Assembly (NCBI GenBank): GCA_947454695.1
Contig: CANGMW010000004.1
Location: 1 to 28,762, forward strand
Direction: 5' to 3'
Length of the DNA stretch: 28,762 bases
From: Comamonadaceae bacterium
Lineage (GTDB): Bacteria; Pseudomonadota; Gammaproteobacteria; Burkholderiales; Burkholderiaceae_C
Shown: in pieces, positions 1 to 8,353 of the stretch
How the letters are laid out: every line of letters starts with the position of its first letter
How positions within the stretch are numbered: the stretch's first letter is position 1
Made by a program: the position numbers and the translations under genes
The notes under the pieces: model-generated
What the model was told of the DNA's origin: nothing
The model's input: the letters and a program-made list of their open reading frames with translations, nothing else
Databases searched by the model: none

Positions 1-114
1 GACATTGTGCGACGCACCGGCTTGCTTGCGCGCTTGGCCGAGGATGCGCTTTGCCCCGACCTGCCAAGCGGCCTGAAAGCGGCTTGTCAGCCTGCGCCTG
101 CATCTGACCGGTAA
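1..114 (+). CDS. 3' end of an unidentified protein gene
   Basis: An open frame runs from the first base to a TAA at 112-114 and gives the last 37 residues of a protein that begins outside the window. The tail contains a leucine/alanine-rich segment (TGLLARLAEDAL) and ends in PAPASDR. Codon choice fits the neighbouring genes, and the next gene starts only 23 bases later with its own Shine-Dalgarno sequence, so this is probably a real coding end. The fragment is too short to assign to a family and I do not recognise it. Confidence 0.45.
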   Translation, partial: DIVRRTGLLARLAEDALCPDLPSGLKAACQPAPASDR

Positions 115-137
115 AATGCGCCCAAGAGGTCACATTC

Positions 138-344
138 ATGAATATCTTTCGCCGTCCCCATTACCTGTCCGAAGCCACCCAGTTCATTGACCAGCTCAAG
201 GCCGATCGACCTGAACTGGACGCTGCGCAACGACAAGGCCGCAGCCTGCTGTGGGACAAAGCGGTAGACCGCCAGGCTTGGGAAGGCTTCAACGCCGCCC
301 AGGTGGACCAACAGCCCTACGTCTACCAGACGAGCGCCAAGTAA
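138..344 (+). CDS. DUF3460 family small protein
   Basis: A 68-residue protein beginning MNIFRRPHYLSEATQFIDQL that matches my memory of DUF3460, a short family of unknown function found mainly in Betaproteobacteria and usually next to scpA. It is soluble and mixed charged, with no signal peptide or membrane segment. The C-terminal part carries the tryptophan/aromatic residues (LLWDKAVDRQAWEGF, PYVYQT). An AAGAGG ribosome binding site at 123-128 supports the ATG at 138. The gene lies about 57 bases upstream of scpA on the same strand and may be cotranscribed with it. Function is unknown, and nothing in the sequence suggests a catalytic role. Confidence 0.85.
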   Translation: MNIFRRPHYLSEATQFIDQLKADRPELDAAQRQGRSLLWDKAVDRQAWEGFNAAQVDQQPYVYQTSAK

Positions 345-401
345 ACCGCCATGGGCTCAGCACCCTGACAACAGGGTCTGGCCGGTGACGTCATCTTGTC
401 T

Positions 402-1265
402 ATGAACACCCTTCCCGACACGCTTTTGCCCGGCGCCGACGAAACGGCCCTGACCTTGGCCTCGGGCATGCCCGAGGTGGTTGACCATGTGGCCGTGGCG
501 CGCCTGTACGGCGAGCCGCTGTTTTCGATGCCGCAGGACCTGTACATCCCGCCCGATGCACTGGAAGTGTTCCTGGAGGCTTTTGAAGGCCCGCTGGACT
601 TGCTGCTCTACCTGATCCGCAAGCAAAACTTCAACATCCTGGACATCCCTATGGCCGGCGTCACGCGCCAGTACCTGGTCTATGTCGAAGAAATCCGCTC
701 GCGTAATTTGGAGCTCGCTGCCGAGTACCTGCTCATGGCGGCCATGCTCATCGAGATCAAATCGCGCATGCTGCTGCCGCCCAAAAAGACGGCCGAAGGC
801 GAAGAAGTCCAGGACCCGCGCGCCGAGTTGGTTCGCCGATTGCTCGAATACGAACAGATCAAACTGGCCAGCACCCGGCTCAACGCCGTGCCCCAATACG
901 GCCGCGACTTTCTCAAGGCGCAGGTCTACATCGAGCAATCCCTGCAGCCGCGTTTTCCGGATGTGCATGTGGTGGATTTGCAAGAGGCCTGGGCCGACAT
1001 TTTGAAGCGCGCCAAGCTGGTCCAACACCACAAGATCAGCCGCGAAGAGCTCTCGGTGCGCGAGCACATGAGCATTGTGCTGCGCAAGCTCCAAGGCCAG
1101 CAGTTTGTTGAATTCGAAAAACTCTTTGACGCCGACAAAGGCACGCCCGTGCTGGTGGTGACCTTCATCGCCCTGCTGGAACTGGCCAAAGAAACCCTCA
1201 TTGAGATCACGCAGGCTGAAGCGTTCGCACCGATTTATGTGCGGCTGGCCTATTCGCCGGCTTAA
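402..1265 (+). CDS. scpA: Segregation and condensation protein A (ScpA)
   Basis: ScpA is the kleisin subunit of the bacterial SMC-ScpA-ScpB condensin; it bridges the SMC heads and is needed for chromosome compaction and segregation. The kleisin start is clear in the segment FEGPLDLLLYLIRKQNFNILDIP, followed by ITRQYLVYVEE-like and AAEYLLMAAMLIEIKSRMLLP segments typical of the family. The C-terminal winged-helix part (FIALLELAKE, EAFAPIYVRL) is complete. With ATG at 402 the protein is 287 residues; a TTG at 396 would add two residues. Neither has a strong ribosome binding site. The first ~45 residues before the kleisin core are a variable extension. scpB is not in this window. Identification is secure; the exact start is not. 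Confidence 0.93.
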   Translation: MNTLPDTLLPGADETALTLASGMPEVVDHVAVARLYGEPLFSMPQDLYIPPDALEVFLEAFEGPLDLLLYLIRKQNFNILDIPMAGVTRQYLVYVEEIRSRNLELAAEYLLMAAMLIEIKSRMLLPPKKTAEGEEVQDPRAELVRRLLEYEQIKLASTRLNAVPQYGRDFLKAQVYIEQSLQPRFPDVHVVDLQEAWADILKRAKLVQHHKISREELSVREHMSIVLRKLQGQQFVEFEKLFDADKGTPVLVVTFIALLELAKETLIEITQAEAFAPIYVRLAYSPA

Positions 1266-1303
1266 GGCCAGCTCACCTCCTCCGCTTTAACAAGCCCACG
1301 CCT

Positions 1304-2887
1304 GTGTCCTCTATTTCTCATCACTTTGACGTTCTGATCGTTGGCAGTGGTTTGGCAGGCCTGAGCGCCGCGCTGCACCTGGCCCCCACCCACCGGGTGG
1401 CAGTGCTGACCAAACGCGAACTCAACGACGGCTCCAGCCGCTGGGCCCAAGGCGGCATTGCGGCTGTCATGGGCGAAGGCGACACGCTGGAGTCGCATGT
1501 GCAAGACACCTTGGTGGCCGGCGCCGGTTTGTGTGATCTGGACGCCACCCGCTTCGTGGTGGAGAACGCCCCCGAAAGCATCCGCTGGTTGCAAGCGCTG
1601 GGCGTGCCCTTCTCGCAGGAAGACGGCCATCTGCACCTGACCCGCGAAGGCGGTCACAGCGAGCGGCGCATCGTGCACGTCACCGACGCCACGGGGGCCG
1701 CCGTGCAAGACACTCTGATGGCCAAGGTGCGCCAGACGCCCAACATCACCCTGTTTGAACACCACATGCTGGTGGACCTGATCACCAGCGCCAAGCTGGG
1801 TCAGTCCGGTCAACGCTGCCTGGGCCTGTACGCCCTGAACGAACAAAGCGACCGGGTCGAAACCTTCAGTGCGCCGCACACCATTCTGGCCACCGGCGGC
1901 GCGGGCAAGGTCTACCTGTACACCACCAACCCCGACACCGCCACCGGCGACGGCATTGCCGCAGCCTGGCGCGCGGGTTGCCGGGTGAGCAATATGGAAT
2001 TCATCCAGTTCCACCCGACCTGCCTGTACCACCCGCACGCCAAATCGTTTTTAATCAGCGAAGCGGTGCGTGGTGAGGGCGGACGCCTGATCCTGCCCGA
2101 TGGCACACGCTTCATGCCGGCCCACGACGAGCGCGCTGAACTCGCGCCACGCGATGTGGTGGCGCGCGCGATCGACTTCGAGATGAAAAAGCGCGGGCTG
2201 GACTGCGTGTACCTGGACATCTCGCACCAGCCCCTGGCTTTCTTGCAAGAGCATTTCCCCAATATTTATGCACGCTGCCTGGAACTGGGCATCGACATGG
2301 CCAAGCAACCCATTCCCGTCGTGCCCGCCGCGCACTACACCTGCGGGGGCGTGCTCACCGACCTGAGCGGGCGCACCGACCTGGCCGGCCTGCTCGCGGT
2401 GGGCGAAACCGCCTGCACCGGATTGCACGGCGCCAACCGCCTGGCCAGCAACTCACTGGTGGAGTGCATGGTCTACGCCCGCGCTGCGGCGCAGGCCATT
2501 GTTAATGAACCACAAGCGGTCAGCCCGGCCCTGCCGGCCTGGGATGACAGCCGCGTCACCGACCCCGATGAGATCGTGGTCATCTCCCACAACTGGGATG
2601 AGCTGCGCCGCTTCATGTGGGACTATGTGGGCATCGTGCGGACCAACAAACGGCTGGAGCGTGCCGAGCACCGCATCAAACTGCTGCAGGCTGAAATTCA
2701 GGAGTTCTATGCCAAGTTCCATGTGACGCGCGATTTGCTGGAGTTGCGCAACCTGGTGCAAGTGGCCGACCTGATCGTGCGCAGCGCACAAAGCCGTCAC
2801 GAAAGCCGGGGCTTGCACTTCAGCCGCGACTACCCCAAACTCGCCCCGCAAGCACTGGCGACCACCTTAGTGCCCTCAGGGTCATAA
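1304..2887 (+). CDS. nadB: L-aspartate oxidase (NadB)
   Basis: This FAD enzyme oxidises L-aspartate to iminoaspartate, the first step of de novo NAD synthesis; NadA and NadC, encoded just downstream on the other strand, complete the route to nicotinate mononucleotide. The 527-residue product has the N-terminal dinucleotide-binding motif GSGLAG (residues 14-19), SRWAQGGIAA (45-54), a second FAD contact ATGGAG (196-201), the active-site stretch EFIQFHPT (232-239) with EAVRGEGG (253-260), and GLHGANRLASNSL near residue 375. The C-terminal helical domain is present, so length is normal. The start is GTG at 1304: the FAD motif begins only 13 residues later and no other start fits. There is no obvious Shine-Dalgarno sequence. 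panD follows after 23 bases, so the two aspartate-consuming enzymes are likely cotranscribed. Confidence 0.97.
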   Translation: MSSISHHFDVLIVGSGLAGLSAALHLAPTHRVAVLTKRELNDGSSRWAQGGIAAVMGEGDTLESHVQDTLVAGAGLCDLDATRFVVENAPESIRWLQALGVPFSQEDGHLHLTREGGHSERRIVHVTDATGAAVQDTLMAKVRQTPNITLFEHHMLVDLITSAKLGQSGQRCLGLYALNEQSDRVETFSAPHTILATGGAGKVYLYTTNPDTATGDGIAAAWRAGCRVSNMEFIQFHPTCLYHPHAKSFLISEAVRGEGGRLILPDGTRFMPAHDERAELAPRDVVARAIDFEMKKRGLDCVYLDISHQPLAFLQEHFPNIYARCLELGIDMAKQPIPVVPAAHYTCGGVLTDLSGRTDLAGLLAVGETACTGLHGANRLASNSLVECMVYARAAAQAIVNEPQAVSPALPAWDDSRVTDPDEIVVISHNWDELRRFMWDYVGIVRTNKRLERAEHRIKLLQAEIQEFYAKFHVTRDLLELRNLVQVADLIVRSAQSRHESRGLHFSRDYPKLAPQALATTLVPSGS

Positions 2888-2910
2888 TCCCCTTTTCAAA
2901 GAGTTTTGTC

Positions 2911-3333
2911 ATGCACCGCACCCTGCTGAAATCCAAAATCCACCGCGCCACTGTGACCGATTGCGAGCTCCATTACGAAGGCTCCTGCGCGATTGATGAG
3001 GACCTGCTCAACGCGGCCAACCTGATGGAAAACGAGCAGGTTCACATCTGGAACATCAACAACGGCGAGCGCTTTGTCACCTACGCCATCCGGGGTGAAC
3101 GCGGCACCGGCATCATCTCGGTCAACGGTTCAGCGGCGCGACGCGCTGCCGTGGGCGACCTGATCATCATTGCGGCGTTTGCCCAAGTGCCCGAAGCGCA
3201 GGTTCAAGGTTTCGAGCCCCAACTGGTGTTTGTGGACGAGAACAACCGCATCAAAGAACAACGCAGCCACATCCCCGTGCAAGCGGCCCATGTGCCGGTG
3301 CACATCGATCACAACGGCGGCGACAGCGCCTGA
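2911..3333 (+). CDS. panD: Aspartate 1-decarboxylase proenzyme (PanD)
   Basis: PanD is a pyruvoyl-dependent enzyme that decarboxylates aspartate to beta-alanine for pantothenate synthesis. The self-cleavage site Gly24-Ser25 is intact (HYEGSCAID); Ser25 becomes the pyruvoyl group. Lys9, Arg54 and Tyr58 (ERFVTYAI), which shape the active site in the E. coli enzyme, are at the same positions. At 140 residues it is somewhat longer than the 126-residue E. coli protein because of a C-terminal tail after VFVDENNRI. It sits between nadB and bioB on the same strand with short gaps, upstream of panB and panC, which make the partner substrate and join the two. The start at 2911 has an AAAGAG ribosome binding site. 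Confidence 0.96.
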   Translation: MHRTLLKSKIHRATVTDCELHYEGSCAIDEDLLNAANLMENEQVHIWNINNGERFVTYAIRGERGTGIISVNGSAARRAAVGDLIIIAAFAQVPEAQVQGFEPQLVFVDENNRIKEQRSHIPVQAAHVPVHIDHNGGDSA

Positions 3334-3354
3334 CATCCTGCAAGGAAGTAAGCC

Positions 3355-4380
3355 ATGACCTTAGCCCAAGAACAAACCGTCACCCTGCACCGCCCCCGCA
3401 AGCCGGTGGCGACTACAGCGACACTCGCGCCTGCAGCCCAGCGCTGGAGCGTGGAAGCCATCGAGGCGCTGTTTGCCCTGCCTTTTCCCGAGCTGCTCTT
3501 CAAAGCCCAGAACATTCACCGCGAACACTTCAACCCCACGCAAGTCGAGTTCGCCACGCTGCTGTCAGTCAAGACCGGCGGCTGCCCCGAGGACTGCGGC
3601 TACTGCCCGCAATCGGCGTCGTTTGACACCGGCGTGACCGCCACCAAGATGATGGAACTCAATGAGGTTCTGTTTGCGGCACAGCGCGCCAAAGATGCCG
3701 GCGCCACGCGCTTTTGCATGGGCGCGGCCTGGCGCACGCCCAAAGACCGTGATGTGGAAAAAGTGGCCGAGCTGGTCAGCGCCGTCAAAGGTCTGGGGCT
3801 GGAAACCTGTGCCACCCTGGGCATGCTCAACGAAGGCCACGCCGAGACCCTGCGTGACGCGGGGCTGGACTACTACAACCACAACCTGGACACCTCGCCT
3901 GATTTTTACGGCGACATCATCACCACCCGCGACTACCAGGACCGGCTGGACACGCTGGCGCGCGTGCGCAACGCCGGCGTCAAAGTCTGCAGCGGCGGCA
4001 TCGTGGGCATGGGGGAAAGCCATCGCCAGCGCGCCGGCCTGATTGCCGAGCTGGCCAATCTGTCGCCCTACCCTGAGTCGGTGCCCATCAACAACCTGGT
4101 GCGCGTCGAAGGCACGCCGCTGGCCGATCAGGCGCCGCTGGACCCGTTTGAATTTGTGCGCACGATTGCTGTGGCGCGCATCACCATGCCCAAAGCCCGT
4201 GTGCGCCTGTCGGCGGGCCGCCAGCAAATGGGCGACGCCATCCAGGCCTTGTGTTTTCTGGCCGGTGCCAATTCGATTTTTTACGGCGACAAACTACTCA
4301 CCACCGGCAACCCGGACACGCAAGCCGATCTGGACTTGCTCAACCGTCTGGGCATGAGCCGCGGTGCCCCCGAGGCCTGA
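3355..4380 (+). CDS. bioB: Biotin synthase (BioB)
   Basis: A radical S-adenosylmethionine enzyme that inserts sulfur into dethiobiotin, the last step of biotin synthesis. The radical-SAM cluster motif CX3CX2C is Cys77, Cys81, Cys84 (GGCPEDCGYCPQS). Other BioB signatures are GAAWRTPKDRD, YYNHNLDTSP, CSGGIVGMGE and the C-terminal ARVRLSAGRQ and NSIFYGDKLLTT, so it is full length at 341 residues with a ~30-residue variable N-terminus. An AAGGAAG ribosome binding site lies 7 bases before the ATG. It sits alone between panD and panB; bioA, bioD and bioF are not in the window. The position in a pantothenate/NAD cluster suggests grouped cofactor genes rather than a biotin operon. Confidence 0.97.
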   Translation: MTLAQEQTVTLHRPRKPVATTATLAPAAQRWSVEAIEALFALPFPELLFKAQNIHREHFNPTQVEFATLLSVKTGGCPEDCGYCPQSASFDTGVTATKMMELNEVLFAAQRAKDAGATRFCMGAAWRTPKDRDVEKVAELVSAVKGLGLETCATLGMLNEGHAETLRDAGLDYYNHNLDTSPDFYGDIITTRDYQDRLDTLARVRNAGVKVCSGGIVGMGESHRQRAGLIAELANLSPYPESVPINNLVRVEGTPLADQAPLDPFEFVRTIAVARITMPKARVRLSAGRQQMGDAIQALCFLAGANSIFYGDKLLTTGNPDTQADLDLLNRLGMSRGAPEA

Positions 4381-4443
4381 GCCAAGCCTTCGCCTGACAT
4401 TTCAACGCGCGCTTTTCAACGTGCTCTTAACGGGAGAGACTCC

Positions 4444-5322
4444 ATGAGCCAGTCCAGTCAACCCGCATCCCCTTACGGCACCCTGCCGCCCGCCTCCGCA
4501 CCGGCCACCCGCAAACCGGTGAGCCTGCCGCGCCTGCAGGAAATGCACGCCCGGGGTGAAAAGATCACCATGCTCACGGCTTACGACGCCACCTTCGCTG
4601 CGGTGGCCGACGCCGCCGGTGTGGAATGCATTCTGGTGGGCGATTCGCTGGGCATGGTTTGCCAGGGCCTGTCGAGCACCGTCGGCGTGTCGCTGGAGAC
4701 CATGCGCTACCACGTCGAGAGCGTCACACGCGGCGTGCAAAAGGTGCAAGGCACCTCGTGGATCATCGGCGACATGCCTTTTGGCACCTTCCATGAATCC
4801 AAGGACCAGGCCTTTCGCAATGCCGCCGTGCTGATGCAGGCCGGTGCGCACATGGTGAAGATTGAAGGCGGCGGCTGGACTGCCGACACAGTGCGTTTTC
4901 TGGTGGAGCGCGGCATTCCGGTGTGCGCCCACCTGGGCCTCACGCCGCAAACGGTGCACGCGCTGGGCGGCTACCGGGTGCAGGGCAAGACCGAAGAATC
5001 CGCCGCATTGCTCAAGCGCCATGCGCTGGAGTTGCAAGATGCCGGTGCCTCGCTGATGGTGCTGGAGATGGTGCCTGCGGCGGTGTCGGCGGACCTCACA
5101 CGCGCCATGCCGCATTGCGCCACCATCGGCATCGGTGCGGGCGTGGATTGCGCCGGCCAGGTGCTGGTGCTGCACGACATGCTGGGCGTGAATCTGGGCA
5201 AGATGGCCAAGTTCGTGCGCAACTTCATGAGCGAAGCCGGCAGCGTGCGCGGCGCCATGGAGGCGTATGTGAAAGCGGTCAAGGACGGCAGCTTCCCCGT
5301 CAATGCCCAGCACGCCTGGTGA
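4444..5322 (+). CDS. panB: 3-methyl-2-oxobutanoate hydroxymethyltransferase (PanB)
   Basis: PanB transfers a hydroxymethyl group from methylenetetrahydrofolate to 2-oxoisovalerate, giving ketopantoate. The 292-residue (beta-alpha)8 barrel carries the family motifs LTAYDATFA, VGDSLGM with metal ligand Asp67, IIGDMPF with Asp110, MVKIEGG with Lys139 and Glu141, HLGLTPQ, and LEMVPA with Glu208, the counterpart of catalytic Glu181 in E. coli. The first ~27 residues are a proline/serine-rich extension lacking in shorter homologues. A GGAG ribosome binding site precedes the ATG. The stop is 4 bases before the panC start, so the pair should be translated together. Confidence 0.97.
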   Translation: MSQSSQPASPYGTLPPASAPATRKPVSLPRLQEMHARGEKITMLTAYDATFAAVADAAGVECILVGDSLGMVCQGLSSTVGVSLETMRYHVESVTRGVQKVQGTSWIIGDMPFGTFHESKDQAFRNAAVLMQAGAHMVKIEGGGWTADTVRFLVERGIPVCAHLGLTPQTVHALGGYRVQGKTEESAALLKRHALELQDAGASLMVLEMVPAAVSADLTRAMPHCATIGIGAGVDCAGQVLVLHDMLGVNLGKMAKFVRNFMSEAGSVRGAMEAYVKAVKDGSFPVNAQHAW

Positions 5323-5326
5323 GCCG

Positions 5327-6160
5327 ATGAAACTGGTTCACTCGATTGCCGATTTGCGTGCCGAGCTGGCCCAACACCAGCGCACGGCGTTTGTACCCAC
5401 CATGGGCAATTTGCACGACGGGCATCTGGCTCTGGTGCGCCAGGCCAAACCTCTGGGCGATGTGACGGTGGCCAGCATCTTCGTGAACCGGCTGCAGTTC
5501 GGCCCCAACGAAGACTTCGATACCTACCCGCGCACCCTACAAGCCGATTGCGAGAAGCTGCACAGCGCAGGCTGCGATGTGGTGTTTGCGCCGGCCGAGA
5601 AAGACCTCTACCCCGAGCCGCAGACCTTCAGTGTGCAGCCGCCAGCCGAACTGGCCAATATTCTGGAAGGGCATTTCCGCCCCGGGTTTTTCACGGGCGT
5701 GTGCACCGTGGTGCTCAAGCTCTTCAACTGCGTGCAACCGCATGCCGCCGTGTTCGGCCGCAAGGACTACCAGCAGCAGATGATCATTCGCCGCATGGTG
5801 CAGCAGTTGGCGCTGCCCATCGAGATCCACACCGGCGACACCCTGCGCGCCGACGACGGCTTGGCCCTGTCCTCGCGCAACGGCTACCTGAGTGCCATCG
5901 AACGCGCCGAAGCGGTGCACCTCTCACGCGTGCTTCAAAGCATGGTGCAAGCCTTGCGGCAAGGGCCGCGCGGTGTATCAGCTATCCACGAACTGGAAGA
6001 CCAAGCCATGCAGGCGCTGCGTCAACGCGGCTGGCAACCCGACTACCTGACGGTGCGCCGCCAGCACGACCTGCAAGCCCCGCAAGACGGCGACGCCTTG
6101 GTAGTACTGGGCGCCGCCCGCTTAGGGTCGACACGGTTGATCGACAACCTCGAAGTTTGA
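5327..6160 (+). CDS. panC: Pantothenate synthetase (PanC)
   Basis: PanC joins pantoate and beta-alanine with ATP through a pantoyl-adenylate intermediate, finishing pantothenate. Visible motifs are PTMGNLHDGH (residues 24-33, the HIGH-like nucleotide site), FVNRLQFGPNEDF, FGRKDYQQ (143-150), LALSSRNGYLS (179-189, KMSKS-like loop) and the C-terminal ARLGSTRLIDN. At 277 residues it is complete. The frame remains open upstream to an ATG at 5303 inside panB, but the ATG at 5327, 4 bases after the panB stop, gives the standard N-terminus MKLVHSIADLRAEL. Its substrates come from panD and panB just upstream. It is the last gene of the + strand cofactor run. Confidence 0.97.
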   Translation: MKLVHSIADLRAELAQHQRTAFVPTMGNLHDGHLALVRQAKPLGDVTVASIFVNRLQFGPNEDFDTYPRTLQADCEKLHSAGCDVVFAPAEKDLYPEPQTFSVQPPAELANILEGHFRPGFFTGVCTVVLKLFNCVQPHAAVFGRKDYQQQMIIRRMVQQLALPIEIHTGDTLRADDGLALSSRNGYLSAIERAEAVHLSRVLQSMVQALRQGPRGVSAIHELEDQAMQALRQRGWQPDYLTVRRQHDLQAPQDGDALVVLGAARLGSTRLIDNLEV

Positions 6161-6183
6161 ACCGTTCACCTTGCGAGCGTCGG

Positions 6184-6225
6184 CCGGCTTCGACCAGCTC
6201 AGCCCGAACGGGGGTTGATGCCCCC
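6184..6225. repeat. Dispersed intergenic repeat motif with adjacent G5/C5 hairpin
   Basis: The gap between the convergent panC and nadA genes holds GGCTTCGACCAGCTCAGCCC followed by GAACGG (6187-6212). From memory, this TTCGAC(A/C)AGCTCAG-type sequence recurs in intergenic regions of many Comamonadaceae and other proteobacteria. TTCG and CGAA form its outer arms. It is followed directly by GGGGG-TTGATG-CCCCC (6210-6225), which could fold into a 5-bp hairpin between the convergent genes. There is no T run on either strand, so an intrinsic terminator is not supported. Only one copy is in the window. Confidence 0.5.
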
Positions 6226-6266
6226 AAAGTTCGAATCAGTCGGACCGCAGAGACAGCATCAATGGT

Positions 6267-7376
6267 TCAAGCCGCACCGATATTCGGCACCAATCCACTC
6301 ACCGGCTGCCCGGCTTTCAGGGCTGCGGTGAAGGCCAGCATGCGGTCGATGGGCACACGGGCGCGCGGGATGAGTGCCGGGTCCACCTGAATTTCATTGA
6401 CACCCGTCTCCAGCACATGGGCCACACCAGCCAAGCCGTTCATGGCCATCCAGGGGCAATGTGCGCAGCTCTTGCAGGTGGCGCTGTTGCCCGCGGTGGG
6501 CGCTTCGATGAAGGTCTTGCCCGGGTTGAGCGTGCGCAGTTTGTGCATCATGCCTTTGTCGGTGGCGACGATGAACTCGCGTGCGTCCATCTCTTTGGCC
6601 GCCTTGAGGATGCCTGAGGTCGAGCCCACCGCATCGGCCAGCGCGATCACGTCGGCGGGTGACTCCGGGTGCACCAGCACCTTGGCACCGGGGTGCTCTT
6701 TCATGAGTTCACTCAGCTCGAAGGACTTGAACTCGTCGTGCACGATGCACGAGCCGTTCCACATCAGCATGTCGGCACCGGTTTCGCGCTGGATGTAGCC
6801 ACCCAGATGCTTGTCGGGTGCCCAGAGGATTTTCTGGCCCTGCTCTTTAAGCGCACGCACGATGTCCAGCGCACAGCTGGAGGTGACCAGCCAGTCCGCG
6901 CGCGCCTTCACCGCGGCGCTGGTGTTGGCATAGACCACCACGGTGCGGTCGGGATGGGCATCGCAAAACGCGCTGAACTCGTCCACCGGGCAACCCAGAT
7001 CGAGCGAGCAGTTGGCGTCCAGATCGGGCATGAGCACACGTTTTTCAGGCGACAAAATTTTGGAAGTCTCGCCCATGAAGCGCACACCCGACACCACCAG
7101 CGTGGTGGCCGCATGGTCGCGACCAAAGCGGGCCATCTCCAGCGAGTCGCTGACCAAGCCGCCGGTTTCTTCGGCCAGGACCTGCAGGTCCGGGTGCACG
7201 TAATAGTGCGAGACCATCACCGCATTTTTTTCTTTCAGCAAACGGCGGATTTTGTCTTTGAGCGCCGCGCGCTCGGCAGGCGCCGGCTCCACCGGCACCC
7301 GCGCCCAGGCGTGGCGCGTGGGGCAGGCGGGCTGCTCGTACTCGACATCGATCAAGGCTGACGCGCTGGTATTCAT
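6267..7376 (-). CDS. nadA: Quinolinate synthase A (NadA)
   Basis: NadA condenses iminoaspartate with dihydroxyacetone phosphate to quinolinate using a [4Fe-4S] cluster. The 369-residue product has the cluster cysteines Cys123 (DANCSLDLGC), Cys210 (WNGSCIVHDEF) and Cys307, the last cysteine of CKSCAHCPWMAMN, matching the three ligands known in E. coli NadA. It also shows AVMVSHYYVHPDLQ and VSGVRFMGETSKILSP. The ATG at 7376 overlaps the nadC stop (TGATG) and lies 5 bases after GGAG; a GTG at 7379 would be only 2 bases from GGAG, so ATG is preferred. It is cotranscribed with nadC and faces the nadB run, so the full aspartate-to-NaMN route is in this window. Confidence 0.97.
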   Translation of the reverse strand: MNTSASALIDVEYEQPACPTRHAWARVPVEPAPAERAALKDKIRRLLKEKNAVMVSHYYVHPDLQVLAEETGGLVSDSLEMARFGRDHAATTLVVSGVRFMGETSKILSPEKRVLMPDLDANCSLDLGCPVDEFSAFCDAHPDRTVVVYANTSAAVKARADWLVTSSCALDIVRALKEQGQKILWAPDKHLGGYIQRETGADMLMWNGSCIVHDEFKSFELSELMKEHPGAKVLVHPESPADVIALADAVGSTSGILKAAKEMDAREFIVATDKGMMHKLRTLNPGKTFIEAPTAGNSATCKSCAHCPWMAMNGLAGVAHVLETGVNEIQVDPALIPRARVPIDRMLAFTAALKAGQPVSGLVPNIGAA

Positions 7377-8248
7377 CACAACTCCAAAAATCGCATGGAA
7401 AAGTCAATCGCCTGAATGTCTTTGGTCAAAGCGCCAATCGAGATACGGTCAACGCCCGTGGCCGCGATGTCGCGCACGGTGGCCATGTTCACGCCCCCCG
7501 AGACTTCCAGAATCGCCCGGCCCTGGTTGATCTGGACCGCCTCACGCAAGGTGGGCAGGTCCATGTTGTCCAGCAGCACCATGGTGGCACCGGCCTGCAG
7601 CGCTTCTTGCAGCTGCGCCAGCGTCTCGACCTCGATCTCCACAAACTGTGCGCCAGGCGCCACCTTGGCGGCACGGGCCAGCACCTCACGCACACCGCCG
7701 GCAGCGGCGATGTGGTTTTCCTTGATCAGCACCGCGTCGTACAAACCGATACGGTGATTGGTGCCGCCACCGCAGCGCACTGCGTACTTTTGCGCCAGCC
7801 GCAAGCCGGGCAAGGTTTTGCGTGTGTCCACGATCTGCGCGCGGTTGCCCGGCACCGAGGCAACAGCCTGCACGAACGCTTGGGTGCGCGTAGCGACGGC
7901 ACTGAGCAACTGCAAAAAGTTGAGCACGGTGCGCTCGGCGGTGAGCAGCGCGCGGGCTTGACCCCGAATTTCCAACACCACCTGATCGGCGTCGCAATGC
8001 TGCCCCTCGCCCACATGCCACTGCACCTGCGCCTCGGGGGCGAGTTGCTGCAAGGTGGCCATGGCCCAGGGCGTGCCGCACAGCACCGCCGGCTCGCGCG
8101 CCAGGATGCGGGCATGCGCCAGGCGCCCGGGGTCAATCAGGCCGGCGGTGAGATCGGCGTCACCCACGTCTTCGGCAATGGCGCGGCGCGCATCGGTGGC
8201 GGCGAGCTCGCGCAGGGCAGCGTCAGAGAAATCAAACAAAGTGGTCAT
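7376..8248 (-). CDS. nadC: Nicotinate-nucleotide pyrophosphorylase, carboxylating (NadC)
   Basis: NadC converts quinolinate and PRPP to nicotinate mononucleotide, CO2 and pyrophosphate. The 290-residue protein carries the family features AIAEDVGDADLTAGLI near the N-terminus, the LLTAERTVLNFLQLLS helix, VDTRKTLPGLRLAQKYAVRCGGGTNHR split over the active site, DAVLIKENHI, EIEVETLAQLQEAL, and the C-terminal phosphate-binding strands ILEVSGGVNM and GVDRISIGALT. It is full length. The ATG at 8248 has no clear Shine-Dalgarno sequence. Its stop overlaps the start of nadA. About 120 bases separate it from the DUF1854 gene upstream on the same strand. Confidence 0.97.
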   Translation of the reverse strand: MTTLFDFSDAALRELAATDARRAIAEDVGDADLTAGLIDPGRLAHARILAREPAVLCGTPWAMATLQQLAPEAQVQWHVGEGQHCDADQVVLEIRGQARALLTAERTVLNFLQLLSAVATRTQAFVQAVASVPGNRAQIVDTRKTLPGLRLAQKYAVRCGGGTNHRIGLYDAVLIKENHIAAAGGVREVLARAAKVAPGAQFVEIEVETLAQLQEALQAGATMVLLDNMDLPTLREAVQINQGRAILEVSGGVNMATVRDIAATGVDRISIGALTKDIQAIDFSMRFLEL

Positions 8249-8305
8249 GGCGTGATGTCAGACGGTGGGGAGGACGGTGACGAGTTGGGTCGTGAGGACA
8301 AAGAC

Positions 8306-8353
8306 GAGCGTCATGGCGAACGTAATGGCGAACTTAATAGCGAGCGTATGGGC
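8306..8353. repeat. Four degenerate tandem copies of a 12-bp unit
   Basis: The 120-base gap between the DUF1854 gene and nadC contains four adjacent 12-base units: GAGCGTCATGGC (8306-8317), GAACGTAATGGC (8318-8329), GAACTTAATAGC (8330-8341) and GAGCGTATGGGC (8342-8353). The consensus is roughly GARCGTAATGGC. The units are unlike the surrounding codon pattern and no credible gene spans them. The rest of the gap (8249-8305) is G-rich with several GACGG/GACGA words but no clear unit. Possible roles include a protein binding site or a decayed microsatellite; the sequence alone cannot decide. Confidence 0.7.

Noticed and set aside
6210..6225. G5/C5 hairpin as an intrinsic terminator for panC or nadA
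   Set aside because: The stem is short and no T run follows on either strand.
8306..8353. 12-bp repeats as a CRISPR array
   Set aside because: Units are far too short, are contiguous without spacers, and no cas gene is near.
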